From: DATKZH01 sp964475955
Lineage (GTDB): Bacteria; Planctomycetota; Planctomycetia; Pirellulales; Thermoguttaceae
Assembly: GCA_964475955.1 (NCBI GenBank)
Contig: CAYYZY010000006.1
Location: 22,214-86,213, forward strand
Reading direction: 5' to 3'
DNA length: 64,000 bases
In this document: one piece after another, positions 7,616 to 18,000 of the stretch
Layout: each line of letters opens with the position of its first letter
How positions within the stretch are numbered: the stretch's first letter is position 1
The notes under the pieces: model-generated
What the model was told of the DNA's origin: nothing
Seen by the model: the letters and a program-made list of their open reading frames with translations, nothing else
The model's database searches: none
Program-made: the position numbers and the translations under genes

Positions 7616-9466
7616 CTAGACAAGCGCCACCGCGTCGAGCTTGCACGTTTCCCGGCAGATGCCGCACTTGGTGCAGGTCTCCGCGTCGATCGAATGGGCC
7701 TCTTTCTTCTCGCCCGTGATGGCCCCGTGGGGGCACGCCGTCAGGCACGCGCCGCAGCCGGTACACTTCTCCGGGTCGATGGCGTACTGGACGAGCGCGC
7801 GGCACACGCCCGCCGGGCACCGCCGCTCGTGGATGTGCGCCTCGTATTCCTCCCGGAAGTAGCGGAGCGTGGAGAGCACCGGGTTGGCCGCCGTCTTCCC
7901 CAGCCCGCAGAGCGATTCGGCCACCGTGTCGCTGAGGTCGACCAGCAGGTCGAGCTGCTCGGGCCGGCCGCGCCCTTCGGTGACGTCGGTGACGATTTCG
8001 AGCATTCGGGCGACGCCGACGCGGCAGGGCACGCACTTGCCGCACGACTCGTCCTGGAGGAACCCGAGGAAGTACTTGGCCACGTCGACCATGCAGGTCT
8101 TCTCGTCCATCACGACCATGCCGCCGGAGCCGACCATCGAGCCCGCCTCGGCGAGGGTCTCGAAATCGACCGGCAGGTCGAACCGGCTCACGGGCAGGCA
8201 GCCGCCGGAGGGACCGCCGGTCTGGACCGCCTTGATCGCCGCGCCGTCGACCTGCCCCCCGCCGACGTCGAAGATGATCTTGCGGAGCGTGGTCCCCATG
8301 GCGACTTCGATCAGGCCGGTGTTCTTCACCTGGCCGGTCAGGGCGAAGATCTTGGTCCCCTTGCTCGTTTGGGTGCCCTTGGCGGCGAACCACTCCGGGC
8401 CGTTCTGGAGGATGCCCGGCACGTTGGCCCAGGTCTCCACGTTGTTCAGATTCGAGGGCCGGTTCCACAGGCCCTGCTCCACGGTGTGCACGTCCTTGGG
8501 CCGGGGCTCGCCCACCTTGCCCTCCAGCGAGGCCATCAGGGCCGTCGATTCACCGGTCACGAAGGCCCCCGCCCCCCGCGAAATCTGCACGTCGAAGGAG
8601 AACCCGCTCCCCAGGATGTTCTCGCCGAGCACGCCAAGCTCCCGGGCCTGCTCGATCGCCAGCCGGGCGTGGCGCAGGGCCAGCGGGTACTCGTTGCGCA
8701 CGTAGATGTAGCCTTCCTGCGCCCCAATGGCGTACGCGCCGATGATCATCCCTTCCAGCACGGCGTGCGGATTGCCCTCCAGGATGCTGCGGTCCATGTA
8801 GGCGCCGGGATCGCCCTCGTCGGCGTTGCAGATCACATATTTCGACTCGCCCTTTGCCGCCCGGCAGGCTTCCCACTTCCGGCCCGTTGGGTACCCACCG
8901 CCCCCGCGGCCCCGCAGGCCCGAGGCCTGGATATCCCGGATCACCTCCTCGGGCGTCATGTCGCGGAGGACCGTGGCCAGGGCCAAATAGCCGCCCCCCG
9001 CGACGTACTCCTGGATCGAGGTCGGGTCGACCCCCTGGTTCTGCGAGATCAGCACCCGATCCTGCGCCGCGTAGAACGGGATCTCCTGCTGTGTACGCAC
9101 CTTCTCGCCCGAGATCGGATCGGTGTAGAGCAGGCGTTCGATCACCTCGCCCCGGGCGACCGTTCGGGAGACGATCTCGGCGGCGGCGTCGGGCTTCAGG
9201 TGGCAGTAGAAGAGGCCCCCCGGCTCGACGATCATCAGCGGCCCCTGCTCGCAGAAGCCGTGGCAGCCGGTCACCCGCACACGCACGCGGTCGCTGAACC
9301 CCTGGCGGTCGAGTTCATCCCTGACGGCGTTGACCACGGCGAGGCAGCCCGACGCCTGGCAGCCGGTCCCGCCGCACATCGTCAGCGTGGTCGTGATGGC
9401 GTCTTCGCCCGCGGTCAGCTCGCGCCGCAGGCCGGCAAGGTCGTCGATAGTCGCGATCTTAGGCAC
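7616..9466 (-). CDS. NuoF/HydB-like NADH-binding flavoprotein subunit
   Basis: 616 residues with the three-part architecture of HydB/HndC-type subunits. A thioredoxin-like [2Fe-2S] domain (C31, C36, C68, C72) is followed by the NADH/FMN Rossmann region (GLRGRGGGGYPTGRKWE, then CNADEGDPGAYMDR) and the [4Fe-4S] site ESCGKCVPCRVG. The C-terminus carries a bacterial ferredoxin with two clusters (CTGCGACLTACPHG and CTKCGICRETCKLD). It oxidises or reduces NAD(H) and passes electrons through its clusters. The extra N- and C-terminal domains distinguish it from respiratory NuoF and are typical of soluble bifurcating hydrogenases and formate dehydrogenases. Its start overlaps the NuoE-like stop by 8 bases, implying translational coupling. 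Confidence 0.92.
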   Translation of the reverse strand: MPKIATIDDLAGLRRELTAGEDAITTTLTMCGGTGCQASGCLAVVNAVRDELDRQGFSDRVRVRVTGCHGFCEQGPLMIVEPGGLFYCHLKPDAAAEIVSRTVARGEVIERLLYTDPISGEKVRTQQEIPFYAAQDRVLISQNQGVDPTSIQEYVAGGGYLALATVLRDMTPEEVIRDIQASGLRGRGGGGYPTGRKWEACRAAKGESKYVICNADEGDPGAYMDRSILEGNPHAVLEGMIIGAYAIGAQEGYIYVRNEYPLALRHARLAIEQARELGVLGENILGSGFSFDVQISRGAGAFVTGESTALMASLEGKVGEPRPKDVHTVEQGLWNRPSNLNNVETWANVPGILQNGPEWFAAKGTQTSKGTKIFALTGQVKNTGLIEVAMGTTLRKIIFDVGGGQVDGAAIKAVQTGGPSGGCLPVSRFDLPVDFETLAEAGSMVGSGGMVVMDEKTCMVDVAKYFLGFLQDESCGKCVPCRVGVARMLEIVTDVTEGRGRPEQLDLLVDLSDTVAESLCGLGKTAANPVLSTLRYFREEYEAHIHERRCPAGVCRALVQYAIDPEKCTGCGACLTACPHGAITGEKKEAHSIDAETCTKCGICRETCKLDAVALV

Positions 9467-9947
9467 TGGTCGGAACCTCCTCGTCCGCCTGGCGGACCGA
9501 CTGGATGAGTTTGCGCAGCTTGCGGGGCGTCATGTGGTCGTGGTACTGGCCGTCCAGCACGACGACGGGCCCCAGCGCGCAGGCGCCGAGGCAGTTGACC
9601 GTCTCCACGGTGAACGCCCCGTCCTCGGTGGTCTCGCCCGGATCGACGCCGAGCTGCCCGAGCACCTCGTCGAGCATGCGCGGCGCGCCCCGCACGTGGC
9701 AGGCCGTGCCCATGCACGCGGTGATCAGGTGCCTTCCGCGCGGGCTGAGGCTGAAGGCCTTATAGAAGTTGGCCACGCGGTAGACTTCGATCAGCGGCAC
9801 GCCGAGACGCTCGGAGACCAGCGACATCGCGTCCTCCGACAGGTAGCCGTGCGACTCCTGCAAGTCTTGTAGGACCTCGATCAGTTGGCTCGGCGTCCCT
9901 TCTCGGTCACGCACGATTTCTTCGACCGTGGGTACGGTGGTTGCCAT
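9459..9947 (-). CDS. NuoE/HydC-like [2Fe-2S] subunit of an NADH diaphorase
   Basis: 162 residues, the usual NuoE size. A helical N-terminus (TVEEIVRDREGTPSQLIEVL) precedes a thioredoxin-like domain with the [2Fe-2S] ligands C78, C83, C119 and C123 (CMGTAC and NCLGAC). I chose the ATG at 9947 because AGAGGAG lies just upstream; the longer frame reaching past 10300 has no domain and no ribosome-binding site. This is the first gene of the operon, and a TTGCAG/TATATT promoter lies about 95-120 bases upstream. With the next two genes it forms a complete soluble diaphorase module. Confidence 0.9.
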   Translation of the reverse strand: MATTVPTVEEIVRDREGTPSQLIEVLQDLQESHGYLSEDAMSLVSERLGVPLIEVYRVANFYKAFSLSPRGRHLITACMGTACHVRGAPRMLDEVLGQLGVDPGETTEDGAFTVETVNCLGACALGPVVVLDGQYHDHMTPRKLRKLIQSVRQADEEVPTSA

Positions 9948-10040
9948 ACGCAACTCCTCTGGGCCTCGCGGGGTCAATCGATTCGATGAGACGTCTGGTG
10001 AGCTGGCAGAACCCGGAAGATGGGGCGGAAGCAGGCTCGT

Positions 10041-10069
10041 AATATAAGCAGCGCTGATGCAAACTGCAA
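10041..10069 (-). promoter_or_regulatory. Sigma-70 promoter of the diaphorase operon
   Basis: On the minus strand: TTGCAG (10069-10064), 17-nt spacer, TATATT (10046-10041). It points at the ATG at 9947. Both hexamers are close to consensus and the local sequence is AT-richer than its surroundings. Confidence 0.6.
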
Positions 10070-10507
10070 GCCTGAGTGATTCATTTCCACGCGTCATCCG
10101 ATCGTCCGAGGAATTTCGCGCAAAAATTTCCGCGAAGATCGCTAGCATGCTGCTTATTGAATCAGGGAAACGGCCGAAGCGGCAGCAGATCGACCGGGCA
10201 AGGCCGCGGATAACGTGCCCCTTGCGGCGGATTTCAAGAAGCCCAGCTAATGCGCGTAAGAAGCTACGCTGATAGCCGAATCCCCCTGAACCAGGCTGCG
10301 CCTCCCTACGGTTGCGACGCTGCGCGGCGTCACCTTGCGCAGCCCACTTTGCAGCGCGTTGGGCTTCGATGGCTACGCACACGGAAGCTCGCTGCGCTCG
10401 ACGCCGGGCACGATCGGATGCGGCAACTTGCAGCCGCCGCGCGAGTCCGCCTAAAATGCCCGAAGCAGCGCATCCCTCAGTTTTTCCGTGCTCAAGGAGT
10501 CAACGCG
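10070..10507. other. Intergenic gap, no gene seen
   Basis: Divergent space between the diaphorase operon and the sulfatase. The stretch 10285-10390 (GGCTGCGCCT..., GACGCTGCGCGGCGTC) has the look of a degenerate dispersed repeat with short internal palindromes. No coding potential was recognised. Confidence 0.35.
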
Positions 10508-12010
10508 ATGTTCTCTTTCCACGGTGCTTTCGACGATGGTGGCGGCGGCGGCGCGATCTGCCTCCGGCGGGCCTTGAGAAGGCTCGTCGTCGTGGGGGCG
10601 GCGGTCGTGGCTGCGGCCGGCGTGGTGCGGGCGGAACCGTCTTCCGGACCGGCCGAGCGGCCGAACTTGCTGTTCATCGTCACGGATCAGCAGTCCGCCG
10701 GCATGATGAGCTGCGCGGGCAACGAGTATCTGCACACGCCCGGCATGGACAGCCTCGCCGCGACCGGCGCCCGGTTCGAGCGGGCGTACGCCACGAACCC
10801 GGTGTGCGTCCCGTCGCGCATGAGCATGTTCACCGGCCACATGCCCACCCACTTCGGCATGCGATCGAACGACGAGGGGCGCCACCGGGCGCCCGAGTCG
10901 GCGATCGAGCAGGCGATGGGCTGGATCTTTCGCAACGCGGGCTACGAGACGGCCTTCGGCGGCAAGACCCACTGGATGCGCGGCATGACGCCCGAGTCGA
11001 TCGGGTTCACCTCGCTCACCCGCGACCAGCGCGCGGGCCTGGCCGAGGCGTGCGTCGACTTTCTCGAGCGGGAGCACGAGAAGCCGTTCCTGCTGGTCGC
11101 CTCGTTCATCAACCCGCACGATATCTGCTACATGGCCATCGACGACTACACGCGCGTCGAGGGCAAGCCCGTGATGTACCCCAAGAGCCGGGTGGAACGG
11201 GAGCGCCTGGCCGAGGCGCTGGAACGGCCCGACGGGGTCGGCCGCAAGGAGTTCTTCGCCCGGCTCTGCCCGCCGCTTCCGGCCAACTTCGAGGTGCCGG
11301 CCCTGGAGCCGGAGTGCATCACGGAGCGGTACCTCGGCGTGAGGGCGTTCCGGGTGTACGCGCGCACGCAGTGGTCCGAGGAGCGGTGGCGCGAGCACCG
11401 CTGGGCCTATTGCCGGCTCACGGAGATGGTCGACGCGCAGATCGCCCAGGTGCTCGACGCGCTTCGGCGTGCCGGGCTGGAAGAGGAGACGGTCGTCGTC
11501 TTCACCAGCGACCACGGCGACCTCGACTCGGCCCACCGGCTGGAGCACAAGTCGGTCCTTTATGAGGAGGCCGCCCGGGTGCCGCTCCTGGTGAGCCGCA
11601 AAGGCGTCACCCGGCCGGGCTTGGTCGACGAGGAGCACCTCGTGTCGGTGGGGCTCGACCTGATTCCCACGCTGTGCGACTACGCGGGCATCGAGCCGCC
11701 GGCCGGTCTGCGCGGTCGGAGCGTTCGCCCCTTGGCCGAGGGGCGCGAGCCGGAGTCGTGGCGCGACGACGTGGTCGTGGAGAGCCGGGCCGGGCGCATG
11801 CTGCGCACCGACCGCTTCAAGTACGTGGTCTACGAGAGCGGCGAGCACCGCGAGCAGCTTACCGACCTGGCCGCCGACCCCGGCGAGATGCAGAACCTGG
11901 CCGAAACGCCCGAGTTCCAGGACGTCCTCACCGAGCACCGCCGCCGGCTGCGCCGCTGGGTCGAGGAGACCGGCGACCAGATCGCCGCGCCCTACGTGCC
12001 CGAGCCGTGA
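10508..12010 (+). CDS. Exported sulfatase (arylsulfatase family, Cys-type)
   Basis: 500 residues from the ATG at 10508, preceded by AAGGAG at 8 bases. Residues 1-43 contain a Sec signal (hydrophobic run VVVGAAVVAAAGVV ending VRA). The mature domain opens with RPNLLFIVTDQQS, whose Asp is a calcium ligand. The modification site CVPSRMSMFTGH has its Cys at residue 100; it is converted to formylglycine by FGE or an anaerobic maturase, neither of which is in the window. FTSDHGD in the second half supplies further metal ligands. It hydrolyses sulfate esters of glycans outside the cytoplasm, in keeping with the polysaccharide-degrading theme. Repeats follow the stop, then a large secreted protein gene on the same strand. 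Confidence 0.93.
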   Translation: MFSFHGAFDDGGGGGAICLRRALRRLVVVGAAVVAAAGVVRAEPSSGPAERPNLLFIVTDQQSAGMMSCAGNEYLHTPGMDSLAATGARFERAYATNPVCVPSRMSMFTGHMPTHFGMRSNDEGRHRAPESAIEQAMGWIFRNAGYETAFGGKTHWMRGMTPESIGFTSLTRDQRAGLAEACVDFLEREHEKPFLLVASFINPHDICYMAIDDYTRVEGKPVMYPKSRVERERLAEALERPDGVGRKEFFARLCPPLPANFEVPALEPECITERYLGVRAFRVYARTQWSEERWREHRWAYCRLTEMVDAQIAQVLDALRRAGLEEETVVVFTSDHGDLDSAHRLEHKSVLYEEAARVPLLVSRKGVTRPGLVDEEHLVSVGLDLIPTLCDYAGIEPPAGLRGRSVRPLAEGREPESWRDDVVVESRAGRMLRTDRFKYVVYESGEHREQLTDLAADPGEMQNLAETPEFQDVLTEHRRRLRRWVEETGDQIAAPYVPEP

Positions 12011-12043
12011 CGTTCCGTTCCCCGACGTTTAGGCTTTTTCATT

Positions 12044-12191
12044 GTGGGTCGAGGTTTACGAGACCCACGCGCAAACCGACAGAATCTGGAGCGAACGCCC
12101 TCTGCGGCGTTCCGGCCCTCGGGAATTTCGGAGCGGCACAGAGGCACCTCGCTACAGAATCCCGGAACGGCATGAAGGCCGTTCCCTACAG
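12044..12191. repeat. Mixed cluster of palindromic repeats
   Basis: Between the sulfatase stop and the next start. GTGGGTC (12044-12050) pairs with GACCCAC (12062-12068), a GTAGGGTGGGT-family member lacking its 5' flank. Then come GAACGCC/GGCGTTC (about 12093-12112), a degraded unit, and a well-preserved unit at 12161-12191 with GGAACGGC/GCCGTTCC and the terminal CCCTACAG. Could terminate sulfatase transcription, but no U-tract is present. Confidence 0.6.
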
Positions 12192-12249
12192 TCGTAGCGA
12201 GTGAGCCATGGAATTTCGCACCGTGATTTGGCCGTCCGAAAGGATGTCG

Positions 12250-14817
12250 ATGCAAAACAGGGGTGTCTTTCTCGCGGCCGTTGCCGCCTGCGCGCTGGCC
12301 GGGGCGGCCGGGCCGGAAACGAATCGGGTGGACAACCCGGGATTTGAATCGGGCGACCGGGCCCCGGCGGGCTGGACCTTCAACTCCCGCGGCACCGACA
12401 CGCAAATCGCCTGGGACTCCGACCGCTCGTGCACCGGCGGGCGATCGGTCCGCATCACGAACGCGAGCCGTGACGAGTCGGGGAACGTGGTCCAGTCGCT
12501 CCGACTCGACCCGCCGCTGGAGCCGGGCAGCCTCGTGGCGTTCTCCGCGATGGCCGCCACGGAGGGGTTGCGCCGTGCCGGCCCCCGGATCATCGTCTAC
12601 CTCCAGCGAGCCTCCGGCGGCCGGGAGACGGCCGTCGCCGCCGGGCCGGGCGGGACCCACGACTTCGCCGAGGTCGCCGGCCGTGCGCGCCTGCGGCACC
12701 GCACGAGCCGCTTGGTCGTCTATCTCTGCAACTACGGGACCGGAACCGTGTGGTGGGACGACGCCCGCATCTGCGTGCGGCGCGCGGCCGCCCGGGAAAC
12801 CGTCCCGAGACCCAAGGCCGGCGGGGCGCTTCCCCCGCTGTCCACGGTCGACGGGCTGAGCGTCGCGCTCTCGAACTCGGGCGGGGTGGCCGACGTGTTA
12901 TTCGACGGGCGTTCGATGGCGCGCGGGTCGCTCCCCTCGGGGCTGTGGCTGGAGCCGTTCGAAGGGGCTACGGTGCCGGTCGTCGGCCAACTCGGCGCCC
13001 GGGATGGGACGATCGAGCAGCGATGGGAGAGCGGGGAACTGGGGCTGCGCGTCGAAGCGGCGTTTCGCGTTCAGGATGACGCGATCCGTTGCAGGGGAGC
13101 CGTCGAGGACCTTACCGGGCGGGACCGGGCGGTCGACGTCCTGTTCAGCCTGCCGGTCGGCGGCGGCGACTGGCGTTGGGGGCGGAGCATCCGGCAGGAG
13201 GTGCCGGTCGGCGACGAGCTTCACGTGCAGGACGTGACCACGTTTGCGTCGCTCTCGGCCCCCGATCGCCGCGACGGGATCGCCCTGGCCGTGCCGGCCG
13301 ACTCGCCCTGCGACTGCGAGTTCACCTGCGGCGGCCGGTTCGGCCACGCCGTGCGCTTTCGCTTCGGGCTCTCGCAGGCGGCGGCCGGGGAGCTGAAGGG
13401 CCGGGCGCCGTTTTCGTTCGCCGTCTACCGCTGCGACGGTCGCTGGGGCCTGCGCGACGCGGCTCGCCGCTACTACGAGCTCTGGCCCGAGGCGTTTCGC
13501 AAGCGCGTCAAGCGAGAGGGCCTCTGGATGTTCGGCAGCCCGCGGTTCCCGCTCCCCGATCCGGAGAACTACGCGTTTCACGAGGGCGGCCCGGCCGGAT
13601 GGGAGTTCGACGACGCGCACCGAATCGCCACCTGCCCGTACATCATCCCCGGCCAGCGGGAGATCCGCCGGCTGGAGCACCTGCCCGAGACGAAAAAAGA
13701 GGCGATCGACGTCTTCGACTCGCTGGAGCCGGGCGGCGGGGAGGATACGTCGAGCGCCCCGGGCCAGTCGGTCGCGGGCACGACCGGCGGGCACGGTCGC
13801 GACGGGCGCGGCTGGGGGCCGGAGATGAAGGCGATCATCGAGAACTGCATGCTGCTCGACGCCGCCGGCCGGCCGCACATGCGCATCCGCAACACGGCCT
13901 GGGGCGGCAACTCGATCACGTTCCCCCTGAACGCCAGCCCGCGACTTCTGGCCGATAGCGACGAGCCCACCGTGGCGAAGACGTTGCTCGGGCACAGCCG
14001 GGCCCTGCTCGACGCCGTGCCCGGCCTGGACGGCATCTACGTCGACTCGCTCGGCGCCTGGGGCAGCTACCTCAACCACCGGCGCGAGCATTTCGCCGCG
14101 GCGCGCGTGCCCCCGAGCTACGACCCGAACACGGGCCAGCCGGTGATCCCCAACCGCTTCACGCTGCTGGAGTTCCTTTGGGCGCTGGGCGACGAGCTGC
14201 ATGGGCGCGACAAGCCGCTTTTCGCCAACGGTGTCCACCCCAACCGGCGGTTCCACTTCTTCGCGCTCGACGTGATGGGCGTCGAAGGCCACGGCCACTT
14301 GGAGCAGAAACGCGTGATGGCCGGCCGGAAGCCGTTCCTGCTGTTGGTCTACAACATCCACGGCGACCCGGCCAGGATGGAGCGTTACTACCATCTGGCC
14401 ACGCTCTACGGCATCTATCCGTCGTTCGCCAACATGCGCGTGTACAAGACGCCCGAGATGTACGCGCCGGTGCGCGCCTTGAACGACCGCTTCGTGCCGG
14501 CGCTGCGGGCGATCACGTCGGCCGGTTGGCGGCCGATCCCCCACGCCCGGGCTTCCGACCCCGAGGTGTGGCTGGAGCGCTGGGGACCGGGGAGCGCGGG
14601 CGACGTGTATCTGACCGCATACAACTCGGCCGAGGAGGAGCGCACGGCGACGTTGACCCTCGACGCCGCTTCCCTCGGCCTGACCGGCGCCCGGCTCCGC
14701 GTCGAAGACCGCTTTTCGTCCGACGCGTGGACCGCGCCGATCGAAGGGGGCGTTTGCACGGTCCGGTTGACGATCCCCGCGGAGCAGGTGCGCGTGCTGG
14801 GGCTCACGGGCCAGTGA
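12250..14817 (+). CDS. Large exported TIM-barrel glycoside-hydrolase-like protein, unclassified
   Basis: 855 residues with a Sec signal (MQNRGVFLAAVAACALAGAAG). Residues 20-180 look like a jelly-roll carbohydrate-binding module (VDNPGFESGDRAPAGWTF at its start, a typical CBM4/9 opening). A central beta region is followed by YYELWPEAF and a probable TIM barrel with GIYVDSLGAWG (Asp near residue 599), then a small C-terminal beta domain. I chose ATG 12250 because AAAGGA sits 6 bases upstream; ATGs at 12244 and 12208 are alternatives. The protein at 24026-26491 is a clear paralogue sharing the YVDS and AGWxPIPxAR blocks. The fold and secretion suggest a glycosidase, but I cannot assign a family or substrate. 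Confidence 0.8.
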   Translation: MQNRGVFLAAVAACALAGAAGPETNRVDNPGFESGDRAPAGWTFNSRGTDTQIAWDSDRSCTGGRSVRITNASRDESGNVVQSLRLDPPLEPGSLVAFSAMAATEGLRRAGPRIIVYLQRASGGRETAVAAGPGGTHDFAEVAGRARLRHRTSRLVVYLCNYGTGTVWWDDARICVRRAAARETVPRPKAGGALPPLSTVDGLSVALSNSGGVADVLFDGRSMARGSLPSGLWLEPFEGATVPVVGQLGARDGTIEQRWESGELGLRVEAAFRVQDDAIRCRGAVEDLTGRDRAVDVLFSLPVGGGDWRWGRSIRQEVPVGDELHVQDVTTFASLSAPDRRDGIALAVPADSPCDCEFTCGGRFGHAVRFRFGLSQAAAGELKGRAPFSFAVYRCDGRWGLRDAARRYYELWPEAFRKRVKREGLWMFGSPRFPLPDPENYAFHEGGPAGWEFDDAHRIATCPYIIPGQREIRRLEHLPETKKEAIDVFDSLEPGGGEDTSSAPGQSVAGTTGGHGRDGRGWGPEMKAIIENCMLLDAAGRPHMRIRNTAWGGNSITFPLNASPRLLADSDEPTVAKTLLGHSRALLDAVPGLDGIYVDSLGAWGSYLNHRREHFAAARVPPSYDPNTGQPVIPNRFTLLEFLWALGDELHGRDKPLFANGVHPNRRFHFFALDVMGVEGHGHLEQKRVMAGRKPFLLLVYNIHGDPARMERYYHLATLYGIYPSFANMRVYKTPEMYAPVRALNDRFVPALRAITSAGWRPIPHARASDPEVWLERWGPGSAGDVYLTAYNSAEEERTATLTLDAASLGLTGARLRVEDRFSSDAWTAPIEGGVCTVRLTIPAEQVRVLGLTGQ

Positions 14818-14883
14818 GGCACGTCGTTCCGCCAAATCGGGCCGCACGGCCTGGTTTGCGAAGAAGGCGCCCCGTCGAAAACG

Positions 14884-14951
14884 TCGATCAGCTCCACCGG
14901 GCGGTCGATGATCGGCGCGGCGCCGGCAAACCGCAAGAAGTCGTCGGCCAC
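14884..14951 (-). pseudogene. HAD-phosphatase 3'-end remnant, left copy of a direct repeat
   Basis: On the minus strand these bases read ADDFLRFAGAAPIIDRPVEL then IDVF, the pattern of the C-terminal strand and helix of HAD hydrolases of the phosphoglycolate phosphatase type. The first 40 bases (14884-14923) match 19003-19042 with three differences. The remnant lacks its stop codon and everything upstream. The two copies bracket the restriction-modification genes. Confidence 0.5.
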
Positions 14952-15053
14952 TCGAACGTGACAGGCCTATGCACGCCCCCCGGAAGTCTGATATACTACC
15001 CGTGGACAAATGGGCCGTTCAGTCTGTCGCAACCTTCCTTCGGAACAAGACAT

Positions 15054-18000
15054 ATGTCGCTTGCGCAGCTCCAGGACCAGATGGCTTGGCCGAGCCCAGC
15101 TCAAGTCCTGCGTCCCTCCGGAGTGGGGCCGGGAGTGCTGGCGCAGTTGGCGCGGGACAAGATCGAGACGGCCATTGCCCGACGGGTGGGGGCCGGGAAT
15201 CCAGTTCAAGTCGGGCTCTTGCTGAAGAACCCCCATTCAAACGCGACGGAAGCGCCGATCGCGCTCGTCTGCCAATTCGCGCGGGTCGCCCACGCTGACG
15301 CTCTGGCTCTGGCCCATCGACTGGCCTGGAACTTCGCCCGCGCGCCCTTGCTCATAACAGTCGAGCCGCACCGAGTACGAACTTGGACATGTTGTGAGCC
15401 GCCGGCAGAGGAGCCGTCGCTGCCGGGCATGCCTGCGGGCGAGATCGAGGATGCGTGCCTTCACCTGACTGCGCCGCTGAGTCCTTCCGACCGAGCCGCG
15501 CACGCTCTTCACTGGGTTCGCCTGGTTGCGGGCGACTTCTTTCGTCAGTTTCCGGACCGTTTCAAACGCGATGGGCGTGCCGATCGTATCCTCCTTCAGG
15601 AATTGACGGCAGTTCGCAGGCGGCTCCAGCGGCAGAGATTGGCGGACGACACGATTCACGATTTGCTGGCTCGGGTTGTGTTCGTACAGTTCTTGTTCGA
15701 CCGGAAGGATGCCGATGGCCGAGGTGCATTGAATCCCTCTTTGCTAGCTCGTCTCCGCGACGAGGGCCACCTGCAAGGAACGCACACGAGCCTTGGGGCA
15801 ATCCTTGCTGATCACGCAGAGGCGTACCGCTTCTTCCGGTGGATGAATGTGAAATTCAACGGCGACCTCTTCCCGGGCAAAGGGCGGAGCAAGAGGGAGC
15901 GCGAGCGCGAATGGCGCCAGGAAATGGACCAAGTCGAACCGCGTCACCTGGAAACCCTTGCGAATTTCGTTGGGGGCCGCTTCCGCGGCCAACAAGGAGT
16001 CTTGTGGCGCCAATACTCCTTTGACGTCATTCCCTTGGACTTCGTAAGCAGCATCTATGAGGAGTTTGTCACCACCGATGACGCGCACAGCACACCCGGC
16101 TTCTTGGTTGACTTCATGCTGGACGGAGTATTGCCCTGGGACGGCGACGAATGGGACTTGAAAGTCCTCGATCCTGCGTGCGGATCGGGGATCTTTCTGG
16201 TCAAGGCATATGAAAGGCTCATCCAGCGCTGGAAGAACGCTCACGGGGGGCAGAGAGCACCCACACCTATTCTGAAGCGTCTTCTGGAAAAGAACCTCTT
16301 CGGTGTGGACGTGAATCCGCACGCCGTTCGCGTCGCGTCGTTCAGCCTTTATCTGACAATGTGCGACGAGATCGACCCCAAGACCTACCTCAGGACGACG
16401 AAGTTCCCGCGATTGCGGGACCATCGACTGATTCACGCGGATTTCTTCGAAGAGAAGCGCGAGGGATTCAGGAGCGAGAGAACCGGCCCCGTGTACGATC
16501 TGGTTGTTGGCAATGCTCCCTGGGGCCGCAACACCGAAACACCTTACGCGCGGACTTGGGCATCTCCTCCGAGGTCTTGGCCGATCCCGAACAAAGCGAT
16601 CGGGACGCTTTTTCTCGCTAAGTCCGCATCGTTGACGAAGCCCGAGGGCCGCGTCTGTATGATTCAGCCGGCCAGCTCCCTTCTGTTCAACCGCAGTGGC
16701 CCTGCAAACCGGTTTCGCCAGCGGTTCTTCTCGGAGTTCAAGGTGGAGGAGGTCGTGAACCTCTCCACGTTGCGTTTTGAACTCTTCGAAAATGCCACTT
16801 CGCCCCCTTGTATTGTCACACTGAGGCCAACGAAGCCCGATGACGAGCCGATTGTGTACATCTCGCCCAAGCAGGTACGAGTCTCGGCAACACGCGACGC
16901 CGCTGATAGCAAATACTCTGTGATCGTCGAGCCCCACGACGTATCGCGCGTGTGGCCTGAGGAGGCCGCTTCGGAGCCGTTTGTGTGGACTGCGCTCGCG
17001 TGGGGTGGCAGGAGAGACCTAGCTCTCGTTCGAAGACTTCGGCGCATGGACAGTCTTCTCAAACTCGAGAAGAAAGGGCACTTGTGGCGTCGGAAGGGAA
17101 TAGTGCGTGGAGACCAACGGAAGCGTCTTCCTGCAATTGGGGGGCGCCGAGTCCTGGAAGCGTCAGCTTTTCCCGAAGGCACTTTCCTCTTCTTGGACGC
17201 GAATCAGCTTCCTGAGAACGAAAACGAGTTTGTCGACGGCGACGACTCAGTCACCACTGAGCCCTTCGACTTGCCCCAGCTTGTGTTGAAGAAGTCGTGG
17301 CAGTCCGAGACTGGGCGGGTTCGGGCGTCCCTCATTGTGGGCAATCCAGCCGTCGGCGGGGTCGTTTGCTCGCAAAGCTACGTTTCGGCTCACACGCGCC
17401 CGGAATACGGACATTATTTGCATGCAGCCTGTCTGACGTACAATAGTGCGGTTGCAGTCTACTTCTTGCTGCTGACGAGTGGACGGCTCGCGTCATATCG
17501 GCCCGAGCCTCTCGTCGAGGAAGTGCTCTCGCTTCCAATCCCTGAACCCGAAAAGGACCTTCTCGCAGGAATTCGGGGCTTGGACGAATTGGACGGAAGG
17601 ACTCGGAAGGCCTTTGGCTTCAAGGACGCAGAATGGGTACTTATCGAGGATCTGTTCAACTACACGATGCGGGACTTTGGAGGCAAGGGACTGACCGCGG
17701 GGCTGCTGCCCACGGAGCGACGGCAACTTGGCCAGCATGGACCGCAACGTGAACCGCAGTTGTCGGAGTACTGCCGGTACTTCGTTCGTGTGCTGAAGGC
17801 CGGTTTCGGTGAGGACAAGCGGATTTCGGCGACGATTTTCCAAGAGGTGCGACGACCTACGCTCCCCGTCCGACTGGTTGCGATTCACCTGGACTGGCTG
17901 AAGCGCAAGAGCGTTAGCGTCGAGAGGATCGACTCCGCGGAATTGTGCTCTCGACTTGTGGAGCTTGACGACAAGCTCCTCAAGGCAGGCGACTCGCAGC

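Noticed and set aside
14178..15053. N-terminal extension of the methyltransferase frame
   Set aside because: The extension runs in another frame through the preceding TIM-barrel gene; ATG 15054 follows a -10 element and fits the protein start.
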